Shown here piece by piece: positions 6,813 through 14,689 of a stretch of DNA of 14,734 bases. Below the pieces are notes generated by a model, which was not told the DNA's origin, did no database searches, and saw only the letters and a program-made list of their open reading frames with translations. The translations under genes and the position numbers were made by a program. The number at the start of each line of letters is the position of its first letter. Position 1 is the stretch's first letter. Source of the stretch: Candidatus Raymondbacteria bacterium RIFOXYA2_FULL_49_16 (lineage in GTDB: Bacteria; Fibrobacterota; OXYB2-FULL-49-7; XYB2-FULL-49-35); the NCBI GenBank assembly GCA_001789205.1, contig MFYT01000020.1:1-14734 (forward strand). Reading direction: 5' to 3'.

Positions 6813-6850
6813 ACCCATCTCCCCGCAAAGGGAGAGGGGGTTAGGGGAAG
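6811..6850 (+). repeat. hairpin-forming repeat-like element at the gene junction
   Basis: Between the glycosidase stop codon and the next start lies CCC-A-TCTCCC (6814-6823), loop CGCAAA, GGGAGA-G-GGG (6830-6839): nine base pairs with one A-G mismatch, followed by GTTAGGGG. It resembles dispersed CTCCC/GGGAG repeats found in many bacterial genomes (from memory, not searched). Its right arm supplies the purine-rich ribosome binding region of the next gene, so folding could limit translation. Confidence 0.5.
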
Positions 6851-9800
6851 TGGGTTTCTTGAAATTAATCTTCGTTCTACTGCTATTAATACGGCTGACA
6901 TCATCCGTGGCGGCTTTTGACCCTCCGCCGCGCCAACTTTCGGCCTTGCAGGGAGCCAATGTCTGGGTAGGGACCGATGGCGGCCTGTATAAATACCAGA
7001 CTGACAATGAGCTCTGGAGCGTGGTGGGAAACGAACCGCTGAACGACCTGTATTTGGACGAAGACATGCTCTGGACCGCGACCAACCGCGGCGTTGCCTA
7101 CGCGGACCTCCGGTATCTTGACTGGAAAGAGTATACGTCCGCGAACGGGCTGCCCTTTGATACCGTGGTGAGCATCCGGGCTGACCTTGATTATGTGTAT
7201 GCCGCTGGCAAACGCGGCTGTGCGCGCATGGACAAGCTGGTTGAACAGTGGGTGTCTATTGGCGATTTTTCCGCCACTGAAGTACGCGACCTCTATTCTG
7301 ATCAGGACAACTTGTGGGTGGCAACCGCAAACGGCGTCCAGCGGTTCTATAAACAGTACGAGAAATGGGAATTTTTCACTGAACAAAACGGGCTTATTGC
7401 CAGCGATGTGTACCGTCTATTTTATTTCAAAGGGTATCTTTGGGCCCTTACCAGCAAGGGGTTTTCACGCTACAGCGACAAAATGAAGATGTGGAACTCG
7501 TATGGGACCAAAGATGGCCTGCTCGATACGGCGGTGACCGCCTTTTTCTGCGACGCGTCCTATATCTGGGTAGTTACCTCCCAGGGGGTCTGCAGGTTTA
7601 ACGGCGCTAATGAGGCCTGGGAGCGCTTTTCAGCCAACACGCCTCTCGAAAAACAGCGCGTGGCCGATTGCGCAACATCAGGAACGCTTTTTTGGTTTAC
7701 CACAGACCAGGGTGTGTACCAATACAACGATGATGCGCGGCAATGGGTGCTGTACACTGCCATGGATGGCCTTGGCGCTGAATCGCAGGAACGCATCCTC
7801 GCCTTTGGCAGGTCGGCCATCTGCTGGAACCAGAACGTGTTCAGCGTCTACCGGACAACCGAAGACCTCTGGTTTAGCAAGGAACTGGCCAATGCCGGTG
7901 GCGGGCGGCAGGGTGCGCGCACATGGAAAGTATCGTCCGACGAGAACGGTCTTGGCGCAACAGCGCCCTCCGGACAGCGGCTGAATCTCATTGGCCGCGG
8001 CTATTTTAAAATGAAGAGCAAAGCTGAATTTCCCTCACCCGTTGACAAGAGCGTCATGGAATATATTACCGGAACACGGCTCGATAGCGCGGGAATGCCG
8101 CGGTTCAAGGACTTTATGTACTGGTGGACCAAGGCCCAATTGAACCTGAACGGCGATCTGGGAAACGAGCGGACAATGAGAGGAGCGTATGACAATACAG
8201 ACCCGCGCGGCGACCTCAAATATGGCATGGAATACCGGGGAAACAGGGACGACAACATACGACGCGCGGGATGGCTCGAAAACCAGAAGACCGATTATTT
8301 TTTCAGCGAGCTTATTGATCCCACCTACATTGAGGGCGCGGGTGTTCGCACGCAGTTTGGGCAGGCCATTGGGGAAAAAAAGCGGCATCGGACCACTTCC
8401 AGTTTCTATGGAGGGTATCACAAAACCCGGTATGTGCGGGTCCTGGTCCCGTATAGAAAAGACAATTTTTACGAACTGAAATACCAGAATATCATTATCG
8501 AAAGCGTTGAGCTTAGAGTGGACGGCGATCTCATGGACCCCAAGGAATACAGCATTGAACGGACCATGGGCATGCTTACCTTTCAGGACGAGAGCAGGGT
8601 GAATCCTGATTCGCGCATTGAGATCACCTTTGAATACGAACCCTCCCTGACTGAAAACACGGGTGAATATATCTCGGGTGAAGAGGTTGTGGCAATCAAC
8701 GATCACCTGGCAATGGGCGCGACAGGTGTTTACCGGGGAGAAAACGAACCCAGCGCCACGGGCGGTGCCATTGCAAAGAACCGGGTTTGGGCGGGCAATG
8801 TGAACGGCGAGATAGAATTCAAATCCAGTGACAACTCAAAGATTTTCAGGGCATATCCGGAAATTTCCGGGAGCTACCAGGATTCCATTCTTGCGGTAAA
8901 GCAGGGAAATGCCGCGCACCTGCGCATGAATACGGTGTACCACGACCTGCGCGTAGAAGCTGAGGCAACGGGTTTCACGCCCAATTATGAAAGCGTACTC
9001 AATCGTAATTCCATCTTCGGCAGGACAAAGAACCAGGCTTCGGCCGAGGCGGTCTATGACATCAGGAGTGACATGCCGTTTACCGCTGGTTTCAGCCGTG
9101 TGGCAGGTGAATATGGAACTGAGGAAAAGGAGTATGCCGAATACCTGGTTTCGCCCGCGGGAAAACCCTCGCTCAAGCTGGGCGGCATGCGCCAAAATAT
9201 CCGGAACTTGGACGCGCTTCACAATGACTCTCTGGTTACGGATAGATTGAATGCCCGCGTAGAGAGTGAATGGGACGTGTCGCAGGCCTTGCTGAAAAGC
9301 CTGGGCATGAACCGGATCTGGCTCAATGCCTCCTACGATCTGGACATGATCAGCGATTCCCTGCATACCGGCGCCGCCGTGGACCTGGAGCAGGACCGGA
9401 ACCACAATCTTTTCATGCGGCTGCGGCTTGCGCCCCACCAAAAGGTCCTTCTCGAGACCAAACAAGTGTACCGTTTTGCCGAACGGAACCGCGGCGATCT
9501 CTGGGAGCGTGAAGGGGAACGATGGGGGCCGGAGTTCATCCTTTTTTCCCAGGAGTTTGTCCCCGGTGTTACCCTGTATGGCAAGTTGAAATTGGAACAG
9601 GCTGAACAGAGGGAAACCGACGATACCACCAGCATACTCGACGAGTTCCGGTTCAACGGCAATGCGCTGCTGGTTCCGGGTGTGTGGCTGCCGGTTTTTA
9701 ACCCGTTTCAGTTGAACATAGGCTACAACCGCCAGTCCGCCGACTCCTTGGTGCGCAGCGCATCCGCCGATTCCCAGGTCACGGACGATTTCGATTACAC

Positions 9801-10392
9801 CTGGTCGTTGAATCCGTCGCTCTATTTTGGGCAGGACATCAGGTTTTTAAGCAGGACCGACATTTCACGCAAGAACGCCTTTGGCGCGCAGACAGGCCGG
9901 GGGCTTAAAAACACCAATGATTTTGAAGTTTATTTCAGGGAGAGAAAGACCAAACTGCTCCTTGAATACGACTTCACCAGTGACGATGTTTTTGATTCAA
10001 CCGGTTGGAACAGCGCGAATAAGCGCCAATTCAGGGATAAGTGGACTGAACGCTGGTCCGGTAATTTCCGCACAGAACTGCAGGTAGCCTTTGGCAGATC
10101 TACGGACAGCAGCTATGCGCGCGACAATGCGTCATCATCGCTGCTTCTTGACTGTCGAACGCAGCGTTTTGTCCGCGAATTCCGTGTGCAGGAACGTATT
10201 GGCCCTGCGTTGTATGACGGCAGGTTGTTCGATTTTAGCACCTATCGGCAGTCTATCGAGAACAAGCTGGATATTTCACTCAAGGCGGGCAGGAATGTTT
10301 TTGTCAGATTGCTTCTTAATCTGACATATCTGTTCGATGAGCGGCTGCTGAAATACGATATGGCTGAATTCAAGGCCACGGCTGTTTTTTAA
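6850..10392 (+). CDS. secreted beta-propeller fused to an outer-membrane barrel
   Basis: From the GTG at 6850 the protein has 1180 aa and a clean signal peptide (GFLKLIFVLLLLIRLTSSVAA, cleaved before F23). An earlier in-frame GTG at 6787 would bury this peptide behind 21 polar residues inside the previous gene. Residues 38-345 hold seven clear blades and one degenerate one of the two-component-regulator-propeller type, spaced about 45 aa, each of the form [LVI]W-x-x-T-x-x-G-V..W (VWVGTDGGLYKY, LWTATNRGVAY, LWVATANGVQRF, IWVVTSQGVCRF, FWFTTDQGVYQY). Residues 365-600 contain segments like the repeating strand motifs of SprA-type proteins (LNLNGDLGNERTMRGAYD; VDGDLMDPKEYSIERTMGML). Residues 605-1180 are a long amphipathic-strand region ending in Phe, the classic barrel C-terminus. 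The likely location is the outer membrane, with the propeller in the periplasm or at the surface. The function is unknown; it could be a sensor, receptor or assembly scaffold. Confidence 0.78.
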   Translation: MGFLKLIFVLLLLIRLTSSVAAFDPPPRQLSALQGANVWVGTDGGLYKYQTDNELWSVVGNEPLNDLYLDEDMLWTATNRGVAYADLRYLDWKEYTSANGLPFDTVVSIRADLDYVYAAGKRGCARMDKLVEQWVSIGDFSATEVRDLYSDQDNLWVATANGVQRFYKQYEKWEFFTEQNGLIASDVYRLFYFKGYLWALTSKGFSRYSDKMKMWNSYGTKDGLLDTAVTAFFCDASYIWVVTSQGVCRFNGANEAWERFSANTPLEKQRVADCATSGTLFWFTTDQGVYQYNDDARQWVLYTAMDGLGAESQERILAFGRSAICWNQNVFSVYRTTEDLWFSKELANAGGGRQGARTWKVSSDENGLGATAPSGQRLNLIGRGYFKMKSKAEFPSPVDKSVMEYITGTRLDSAGMPRFKDFMYWWTKAQLNLNGDLGNERTMRGAYDNTDPRGDLKYGMEYRGNRDDNIRRAGWLENQKTDYFFSELIDPTYIEGAGVRTQFGQAIGEKKRHRTTSSFYGGYHKTRYVRVLVPYRKDNFYELKYQNIIIESVELRVDGDLMDPKEYSIERTMGMLTFQDESRVNPDSRIEITFEYEPSLTENTGEYISGEEVVAINDHLAMGATGVYRGENEPSATGGAIAKNRVWAGNVNGEIEFKSSDNSKIFRAYPEISGSYQDSILAVKQGNAAHLRMNTVYHDLRVEAEATGFTPNYESVLNRNSIFGRTKNQASAEAVYDIRSDMPFTAGFSRVAGEYGTEEKEYAEYLVSPAGKPSLKLGGMRQNIRNLDALHNDSLVTDRLNARVESEWDVSQALLKSLGMNRIWLNASYDLDMISDSLHTGAAVDLEQDRNHNLFMRLRLAPHQKVLLETKQVYRFAERNRGDLWEREGERWGPEFILFSQEFVPGVTLYGKLKLEQAEQRETDDTTSILDEFRFNGNALLVPGVWLPVFNPFQLNIGYNRQSADSLVRSASADSQVTDDFDYTWSLNPSLYFGQDIRFLSRTDISRKNAFGAQTGRGLKNTNDFEVYFRERKTKLLLEYDFTSDDVFDSTGWNSANKRQFRDKWTERWSGNFRTELQVAFGRSTDSSYARDNASSSLLLDCRTQRFVREFRVQERIGPALYDGRLFDFSTYRQSIENKLDISLKAGRNVFVRLLLNLTYLFDERLLKYDMAEFKATAVF

Positions 10393-10407
10393 AGAGGCGA
10401 ATACAGC

Positions 10408-11661
10408 ATGAAAATGCTTGTTTTTCTTGGATTACTCTTCAGTATGGGGTTTTCAATGGAACAAACTGATTTTGTCTTTACACCGCAACAACAGGGCGGC
10501 TTTCTGGCTGTTGATTCTGTGTCGCAAAAAGGGTTGGTCATGGCGCTCTTTTCGCCCCGGCGTGAGTTCCAGCCTGTGTTGGAAGGGAACGCACCCATTG
10601 AACACGGGCTTTTTACCTGGGGCGGCCTTTCGCTTGATCTGGCGGAACTCGGGGGGTGCGTCCAGTTGAGGTTTAAGCTCTTTGGCAGCCAGCAGCACGC
10701 CATTACCGGATCGCTCACGCACCTGAAAAAAGGCGCGCTCTATTGCGCTGGTTTCAGATGGGACGGTTCCGCGCAAACGCAGTTTGAGTTTTTCTTCAAC
10801 AGCATGGCCAATGGAGTAGAGGATTGGCAGCTGCCGGGTCTTTTTGGCGCCACTACGGCAGGACGGGAATATGCGCTTGGTAATTCGAGCGATATTGACC
10901 TGAAGGAGGTCCGAATTTACAATAGAGACGTTTCTTTAGTTGAAATTGCCAAAATAAATAAAATCAATGGATTGGCGAGTATAACCTCAGAAGCGCGTCC
11001 AGCAAAGACAAAGCTTTTTTCAACCAAGAACCTGAAACTCGCCACAGTGTATTCATGTTCGCTGGCACATGAGGGCGACCTTTCAGATTGGGTGTTGGAA
11101 GGAGGAGGAGTTTGCGAAATTGCCGGTAAAAAGCTTGTTATGGCCGCGGAGAATGGCAGTCATCAGGTGCTCTGGAACAAAACCGACATGCCCTCTGACT
11201 TTCTCGCTGAATGGAAGTTTACCCATACTGTTGACCAAGGGCTTGCCATTGTTTTTTTCTGCGCAAAGGGCAAAAAGGGCCAGGATATTCTGACTGGCGG
11301 TCTTAAACCGCGCACAGGCGATTTCAAGGAGTATCACCACGGTGATTTCAACTGTTATCATATAAGTTATTATGCGTGGGGCCGGACCACCTGCAACCTT
11401 CGCAAGAATTACGGCATGTATCTGGCGGCAGTTGGCAATGATCTGGTTTCAGCTGTTCCAGCGGGCAAAGAGGTGAAAATTTCACTGTTGAAAATGGGAA
11501 GCCATATTACCCTTGCGGTAAATAAAACGATCGCGCTTGAATATGACGACGACGGATCACGTTTTGGTCCTGTGCTTGGCGCGGGAAAAATAGGCCTGCG
11601 TCAGATGGAGCATACGGGCAAGGCGTATTATCGTGATTTTACCGTGTATCGGGTGGATTAA
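10408..11661 (+). CDS. secreted LamG-like plus DUF1961 (YesU-like) protein
   Basis: A 417-aa exported protein starting 15 bp after the barrel gene, with AAAGAGG before the ATG. Residues 1-17 are a short signal peptide (MKMLVFLGLLFSMGFS). Residues 30-185 look like a LamG/concanavalin-like sandwich, ending in the typical LGNSSDIDLKEVRIYNRDVSLVEI. Residues 213-415 match DUF1961, the galectin-like fold family of B. subtilis YesU: GLAIVFFCAKGKKGQDI, EYHHGDFNCYHISYY, RTTCNLRKNYG, GPVLGAGKIGLRQM and YRDFTVYRV are the family blocks. YesU belongs to a pectin/rhamnogalacturonan gene cluster, so binding or processing of a glycan is likely, but no reaction is established. The pairing of two sugar-binding-type sandwiches and the GH123-like gene upstream support a carbohydrate role. 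Confidence 0.8.
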   Translation: MKMLVFLGLLFSMGFSMEQTDFVFTPQQQGGFLAVDSVSQKGLVMALFSPRREFQPVLEGNAPIEHGLFTWGGLSLDLAELGGCVQLRFKLFGSQQHAITGSLTHLKKGALYCAGFRWDGSAQTQFEFFFNSMANGVEDWQLPGLFGATTAGREYALGNSSDIDLKEVRIYNRDVSLVEIAKINKINGLASITSEARPAKTKLFSTKNLKLATVYSCSLAHEGDLSDWVLEGGGVCEIAGKKLVMAAENGSHQVLWNKTDMPSDFLAEWKFTHTVDQGLAIVFFCAKGKKGQDILTGGLKPRTGDFKEYHHGDFNCYHISYYAWGRTTCNLRKNYGMYLAAVGNDLVSAVPAGKEVKISLLKMGSHITLAVNKTIALEYDDDGSRFGPVLGAGKIGLRQMEHTGKAYYRDFTVYRVD

Positions 11662-11667
11662 AGGTGG
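11661..11667 (+). promoter_or_regulatory. ribosome binding site of the short leader frame
   Basis: AAGGTGG overlaps the previous stop codon and lies 6 nt before an ATG at 11674. It is 29 nt before the ATG at 11697, too far to serve that start directly, so it points to initiation at 11674. Confidence 0.5.
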
Positions 11668-11673
11668 TTAGAA

Positions 11674-11700
11674 ATGTATTTATTTGATAGACGCTTATGA
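11674..11700 (+). CDS. possible 8-codon leader peptide
   Basis: ATG at 11674 opens the frame MYLFDRRL, whose TGA (11698-11700) overlaps the ATG of the DUF362 gene in an ATGA junction. It has the better ribosome binding site of the two starts. A role in translational coupling is the simplest interpretation: ribosomes finishing the leader would re-initiate at 11697. It could instead be chance. Confidence 0.4.
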   Translation: MYLFDRRL

Positions 11701-13247
11701 AAAAAATGAACAGACGTGTTTTTGCCAGCCGGGCAGTGCAGGGGCTGGCTGCCGCGGCCCTTGCGGCAGCGTGTGACAAGCGGAGCGTTTCGCCCGATGT
11801 GCGCGCGCCGTCCGCGCCTGCGGGTTTGGCGGCGCAGGCAGGGGATGAGAGAGTGACCCTTGCATGGGAGGCGCATGATCTTACGGATGTCACGGGCGCG
11901 CTGTCAGAAAAAGCCATTGCGGGATACAATATCTATCGCGACCGGCTTTTTTCAACGCCAATCAACACTCAACTTATTCAAGGTACACGCTATGGGGACG
12001 CTGCTTTGGAAAACGGCATGGCGCATGAATACCAGGTTTCAGCGGTTGATGCCAGCGGCAACGAGAGCGCGCTTTCAAATGCTGTGACCTGCACACCCTT
12101 GCTCCCCCTCACCGCGGCAGTTGATAATGGGGCGATCAGACTCGACTGGACGCCTGACAGTTTAATCATACGCGATGGCTATGATATTTACCGCAGCACA
12201 AACCTTGACACCGGGTTTGTCAAAATAAACAGCAATGGCCTGGTCTCCGGCATTTCGTTCCGTGATGGTTCGGTGGACGACCAAGTCCGGTATTATTACT
12301 ATGTGGTCCCTGTACAGGCCGCAATCCAAGAAAACCGGTCAATGCTTGCTTTTGCCGTGAGTGGCGTACCGAGCTGGATATGTACCATTACCAATAGCCT
12401 GGCAAGTTCAGGCAGCAACATCAGCGGCCCTGTTGTCGAAGAGATGCTCCATACGGCTGTCTGTCAGATGACGGGCCATGCCGCTATTGGCCAGGCCTTT
12501 GAATCACTTTTTCCCGGACTTACGGCAACGTCCATTATCGGGGTCAAGATAAACTGCCTTGCCGGCGCAATGCTCAGTACGCATCCGGCTGTTGTCAATG
12601 CCATTATCAGCGGTCTCACCAGCATGCTTAATGGCACTTTTCCTCCATACAACATCATTGTGTTCGACGACCGCATGGAGAGCATGATTATCGCGGCTGG
12701 TTATACGCTCCAGAACACAGCGGGACAGGTCAGGTATGTAACCACGCAAGACAGCTGGTCTGCGGAGACCTATGCGATCAAAGGCACGAACCAGCACCTG
12801 AGCTGTATGGTTCAGCAGGCCGATTATCTGATCAATGTTCCGGTGCTCAAAGACCACAACCAGGCGGGCATCACTTTTGCGCTTAAGAATTTTTACGGCA
12901 TTGTGAGTAGTCCGGGCAGCCTTCACGATGATAAATGCAGCCCCATGATTGCGGAGGTCTATGCGCTTGCTGCGTCTAAGGTAAAGCTCATTGTGGGCGA
13001 TGCGATCTTTGCCGCTCATCGGGGCGGTCCCAGTACAATGGCCACTTTTGCGCCCAATACGCTTGTTATAGGTACAGACCCTGTTGCCACGGACGTGGAA
13101 GCGCTGCGCATAATCAACGAACAGCGCGTTGCTACCGGCATGGCCCTCATTGCCATGGACGCGACAGGCGATGCGCGCCATATCTCGGTCGCGGCCGGCC
13201 AGCCGTATGTATTGGGAGACCCGCTTTTAGTAAAGGTGATTTTATGA
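11697..13247 (+). CDS. Tat-type lipoprotein with two FN3 domains and a DUF362 domain
   Basis: A 516-aa exported protein. The N-terminus has twin arginines (R6-R7 in MNRRVFASR), a hydrophobic Ala-rich stretch and a lipobox-like LAAAC with C26 as the lipidated residue, so Tat export followed by lipidation is likely. FN3-like domains span about 37-133 and 137-225 (each with the W, YxIYR and SAVD or VVPV strand motifs). DUF362 spans about 240-512: IIGVKINCLAG (280-290), DYLINVPVLKDHNQAGITFALKNFYGI (376-402), LIVGDAIFA and VIGTDPVATDVEAL (457-470). Many DUF362 proteins carry or accompany 4Fe-4S ferredoxin motifs; no CxxCxxC motif is present here. The activity of DUF362 is unknown to me. A 4-bp overlap with the next gene indicates translational coupling. 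The direct ribosome binding site is weak. Confidence 0.82.
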   Translation: MKKMNRRVFASRAVQGLAAAALAAACDKRSVSPDVRAPSAPAGLAAQAGDERVTLAWEAHDLTDVTGALSEKAIAGYNIYRDRLFSTPINTQLIQGTRYGDAALENGMAHEYQVSAVDASGNESALSNAVTCTPLLPLTAAVDNGAIRLDWTPDSLIIRDGYDIYRSTNLDTGFVKINSNGLVSGISFRDGSVDDQVRYYYYVVPVQAAIQENRSMLAFAVSGVPSWICTITNSLASSGSNISGPVVEEMLHTAVCQMTGHAAIGQAFESLFPGLTATSIIGVKINCLAGAMLSTHPAVVNAIISGLTSMLNGTFPPYNIIVFDDRMESMIIAAGYTLQNTAGQVRYVTTQDSWSAETYAIKGTNQHLSCMVQQADYLINVPVLKDHNQAGITFALKNFYGIVSSPGSLHDDKCSPMIAEVYALAASKVKLIVGDAIFAAHRGGPSTMATFAPNTLVIGTDPVATDVEALRIINEQRVATGMALIAMDATGDARHISVAAGQPYVLGDPLLVKVIL

Positions 13248-13789
13248 AAAAACACTGCGCGGTCTTTATCGCCGTTGTTTTCTGCTCTTATTTTTTCATG
13301 GGAGGCGGGTGCAGAAAAAGCGTTGATCCTGGAGCCGGATCTGATCCCGCGGACATGCTGCCCGCGGACAATGATATCAGCGGTTTTGTAAAAAAAGGAT
13401 CGCCCGCGGTCATGACCGACTATCAGACCATCATGGACGCCATTGACGGGGCAGCTGAAAAATATATCGATTATGGTTTTGTCGAGGGCGTGCAGCAGCT
13501 CTATGGCAATGGCGCGGTCAATGTGGATGTGCAGATATTCAACCACGGCAGCACGGAAAACGCCACGGGCATTTTCCAGGAATTATATCCGCCCTCCGCC
13601 GAAACAATCACCCAGGGTGAGGGGCTTGAAATCATTGTAGACCATTCACGCCTTCTTAATTATTCCATCCTGTACCGGAAAGGGCGGATGTTCATGCAAA
13701 TCAATACAACGGAAAAGAGCGATTTTGCTCTGAATATGGCAAAACAGTTCTGCTACAACATTGATTCAAAGATAGAAAGCGCCGAATGA
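13244..13789 (+). CDS. small lipoprotein, DUF6599-like
   Basis: A 181-aa protein with a lipoprotein signal peptide: basic start, hydrophobic VFIAVVFCSYFF, then MGGGC with C23 as the putative lipid site (Gly at -3 is unusual). The mature part has the block YQTIMDAIDGAAEKYIDYGF (60-79) and then VDVQIFNHGSTENATGIFQE (94-113). This matches the pattern of DUF6599 proteins (INGGAExYLxYGF, then DVxIYxxGSxENAFGIY). The family has no known activity. It overlaps the DUF362 gene and the prenyltransferase gene by 4 bp (ATGA) on each side, so the three are probably made in fixed proportion. It may anchor or assist the DUF362 lipoprotein, which is inference. Confidence 0.75.
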   Translation: MKKHCAVFIAVVFCSYFFMGGGCRKSVDPGAGSDPADMLPADNDISGFVKKGSPAVMTDYQTIMDAIDGAAEKYIDYGFVEGVQQLYGNGAVNVDVQIFNHGSTENATGIFQELYPPSAETITQGEGLEIIVDHSRLLNYSILYRKGRMFMQINTTEKSDFALNMAKQFCYNIDSKIESAE

Positions 13790-14673
13790 TCCGGCTGCTA
13801 TTTTTTGAAACACGGCCGAAATTTCTTCTTCTCCCTTTTGCGGTCGTTTTTTTAGGTTCGGCCATTGCCAAGTTTCATGGATACACGCATCCCGCATGGT
13901 CCTTGCTCTGTCTGGCAGGGCTCTTGTTGCTTCATATCAGCACCAATGTATTAAACGATTATTTCGACTATAAAAGTGGCATTGATCAGCGGACCACGCC
14001 TACGCCTTTTAGCGGCGGGAGCGGGTATATCATATCCGGAGTCATGAAACCGGCCCAGGTACTATGGTTTGGGGTCATCGCATTCAGTCTTGCGCTGCCA
14101 ATAGGAGCCTATTTTGTTTATATGGCCGGGTTAAAAATACTCTGGATATTTGTTCTTGGGGCCATTGTTGTCCTTTTTGGAACCAGCCATCTCACGCGGC
14201 TGGGTTTTGGCATTGCCGAAATGGCCGCAGGACTGGGTCTGGGCCTGCTTCCGGTCTTTGGCACATCCCTTATTCTGCAGAGCCATGCGTCCCCGGCAGC
14301 CCTATATGCGAGCGTGCCTTCAGGTTTTTTGGCCTTCAATCTTCTGCTCTTGAACGAATTCCCGGATGTTCAGGCTGATGCTGCTGGCGGAAGGCATACC
14401 CTTGCCATTGAGCTTGGATTGTCGCGCAGCGCCTTCCTATACGCGGGTGTGGCCATTGCTGTCTTTGGCTGGATAGGAGTGGGTGTTGCGTTGGGATTCA
14501 TGCCCAAGGCCGCGCTGGCCTGTTTTCTTTTTACGCCCGTGAGTTTTGCGGCGATACAAGGAGCGTTTGCCCACGCCAGCCGCGAGCGGCTTCTCAAGGC
14601 AATGGGCGCCAATATCGCCGTGACCCTGGGCGTTCAATTCTGTCTTGCCTTGAGCTTTTTCTATCAGCTCTGA
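13786..14673 (+). CDS. UbiA/MenA-type membrane prenyltransferase
   Basis: A 295-aa inner-membrane protein with about eight to nine hydrophobic segments. Its two Asp-rich prenyl-diphosphate-Mg motifs are NVLNDYFDYKSGID (N57-D58, D61, D67) and NEFPDVQADAAGGRHTLA (N190, D194, D198). Motif spacing, overall length and the GGRHTLAIELG continuation are closest to 1,4-dihydroxy-2-naphthoate prenyltransferase (MenA), which makes the menaquinone precursor. No other menaquinone gene is nearby, so the aromatic acceptor is uncertain; another UbiA-family acceptor is possible. It shares an ATGA overlap with the lipoprotein gene. It is the last gene of the run. Confidence 0.85.
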   Translation: MIRLLFFETRPKFLLLPFAVVFLGSAIAKFHGYTHPAWSLLCLAGLLLLHISTNVLNDYFDYKSGIDQRTTPTPFSGGSGYIISGVMKPAQVLWFGVIAFSLALPIGAYFVYMAGLKILWIFVLGAIVVLFGTSHLTRLGFGIAEMAAGLGLGLLPVFGTSLILQSHASPAALYASVPSGFLAFNLLLLNEFPDVQADAAGGRHTLAIELGLSRSAFLYAGVAIAVFGWIGVGVALGFMPKAALACFLFTPVSFAAIQGAFAHASRERLLKAMGANIAVTLGVQFCLALSFFYQL

Positions 14674-14689
14674 CGATTAGCTGATTTTT
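14663..14689 (+). terminator. weak intrinsic terminator overlapping the stop codon
   Basis: ATCAGCT (14663-14669) pairs perfectly with AGCTGAT (14679-14685) around a 9-nt loop that contains the prenyltransferase TGA (14671-14673), followed by TTTTT (14685-14689). The stem has only seven pairs and three G-C pairs, so efficiency may be low. Downstream (14690-14734) I see no feature. Confidence 0.5.

Noticed and set aside
6787-6849. Upstream GTG start for the propeller-barrel gene
   Set aside because: It lies inside the previous gene, reads through the hairpin and would place 21 polar residues in front of a good signal peptide.
8035-8706. Long antisense open frames (also 8836-9465, 12504-13181 and 13016-13546 on the minus strand)
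   Set aside because: They lie opposite well-supported genes with recognisable domains and show no family motifs or ribosome binding sites. They are shadows of codon usage in GC-rich coding sequence.
6850-10392. TonB-dependent receptor
   Set aside because: No TonB box or typical plug-domain motif is visible after the signal peptide; the N-terminal part is clearly a propeller.
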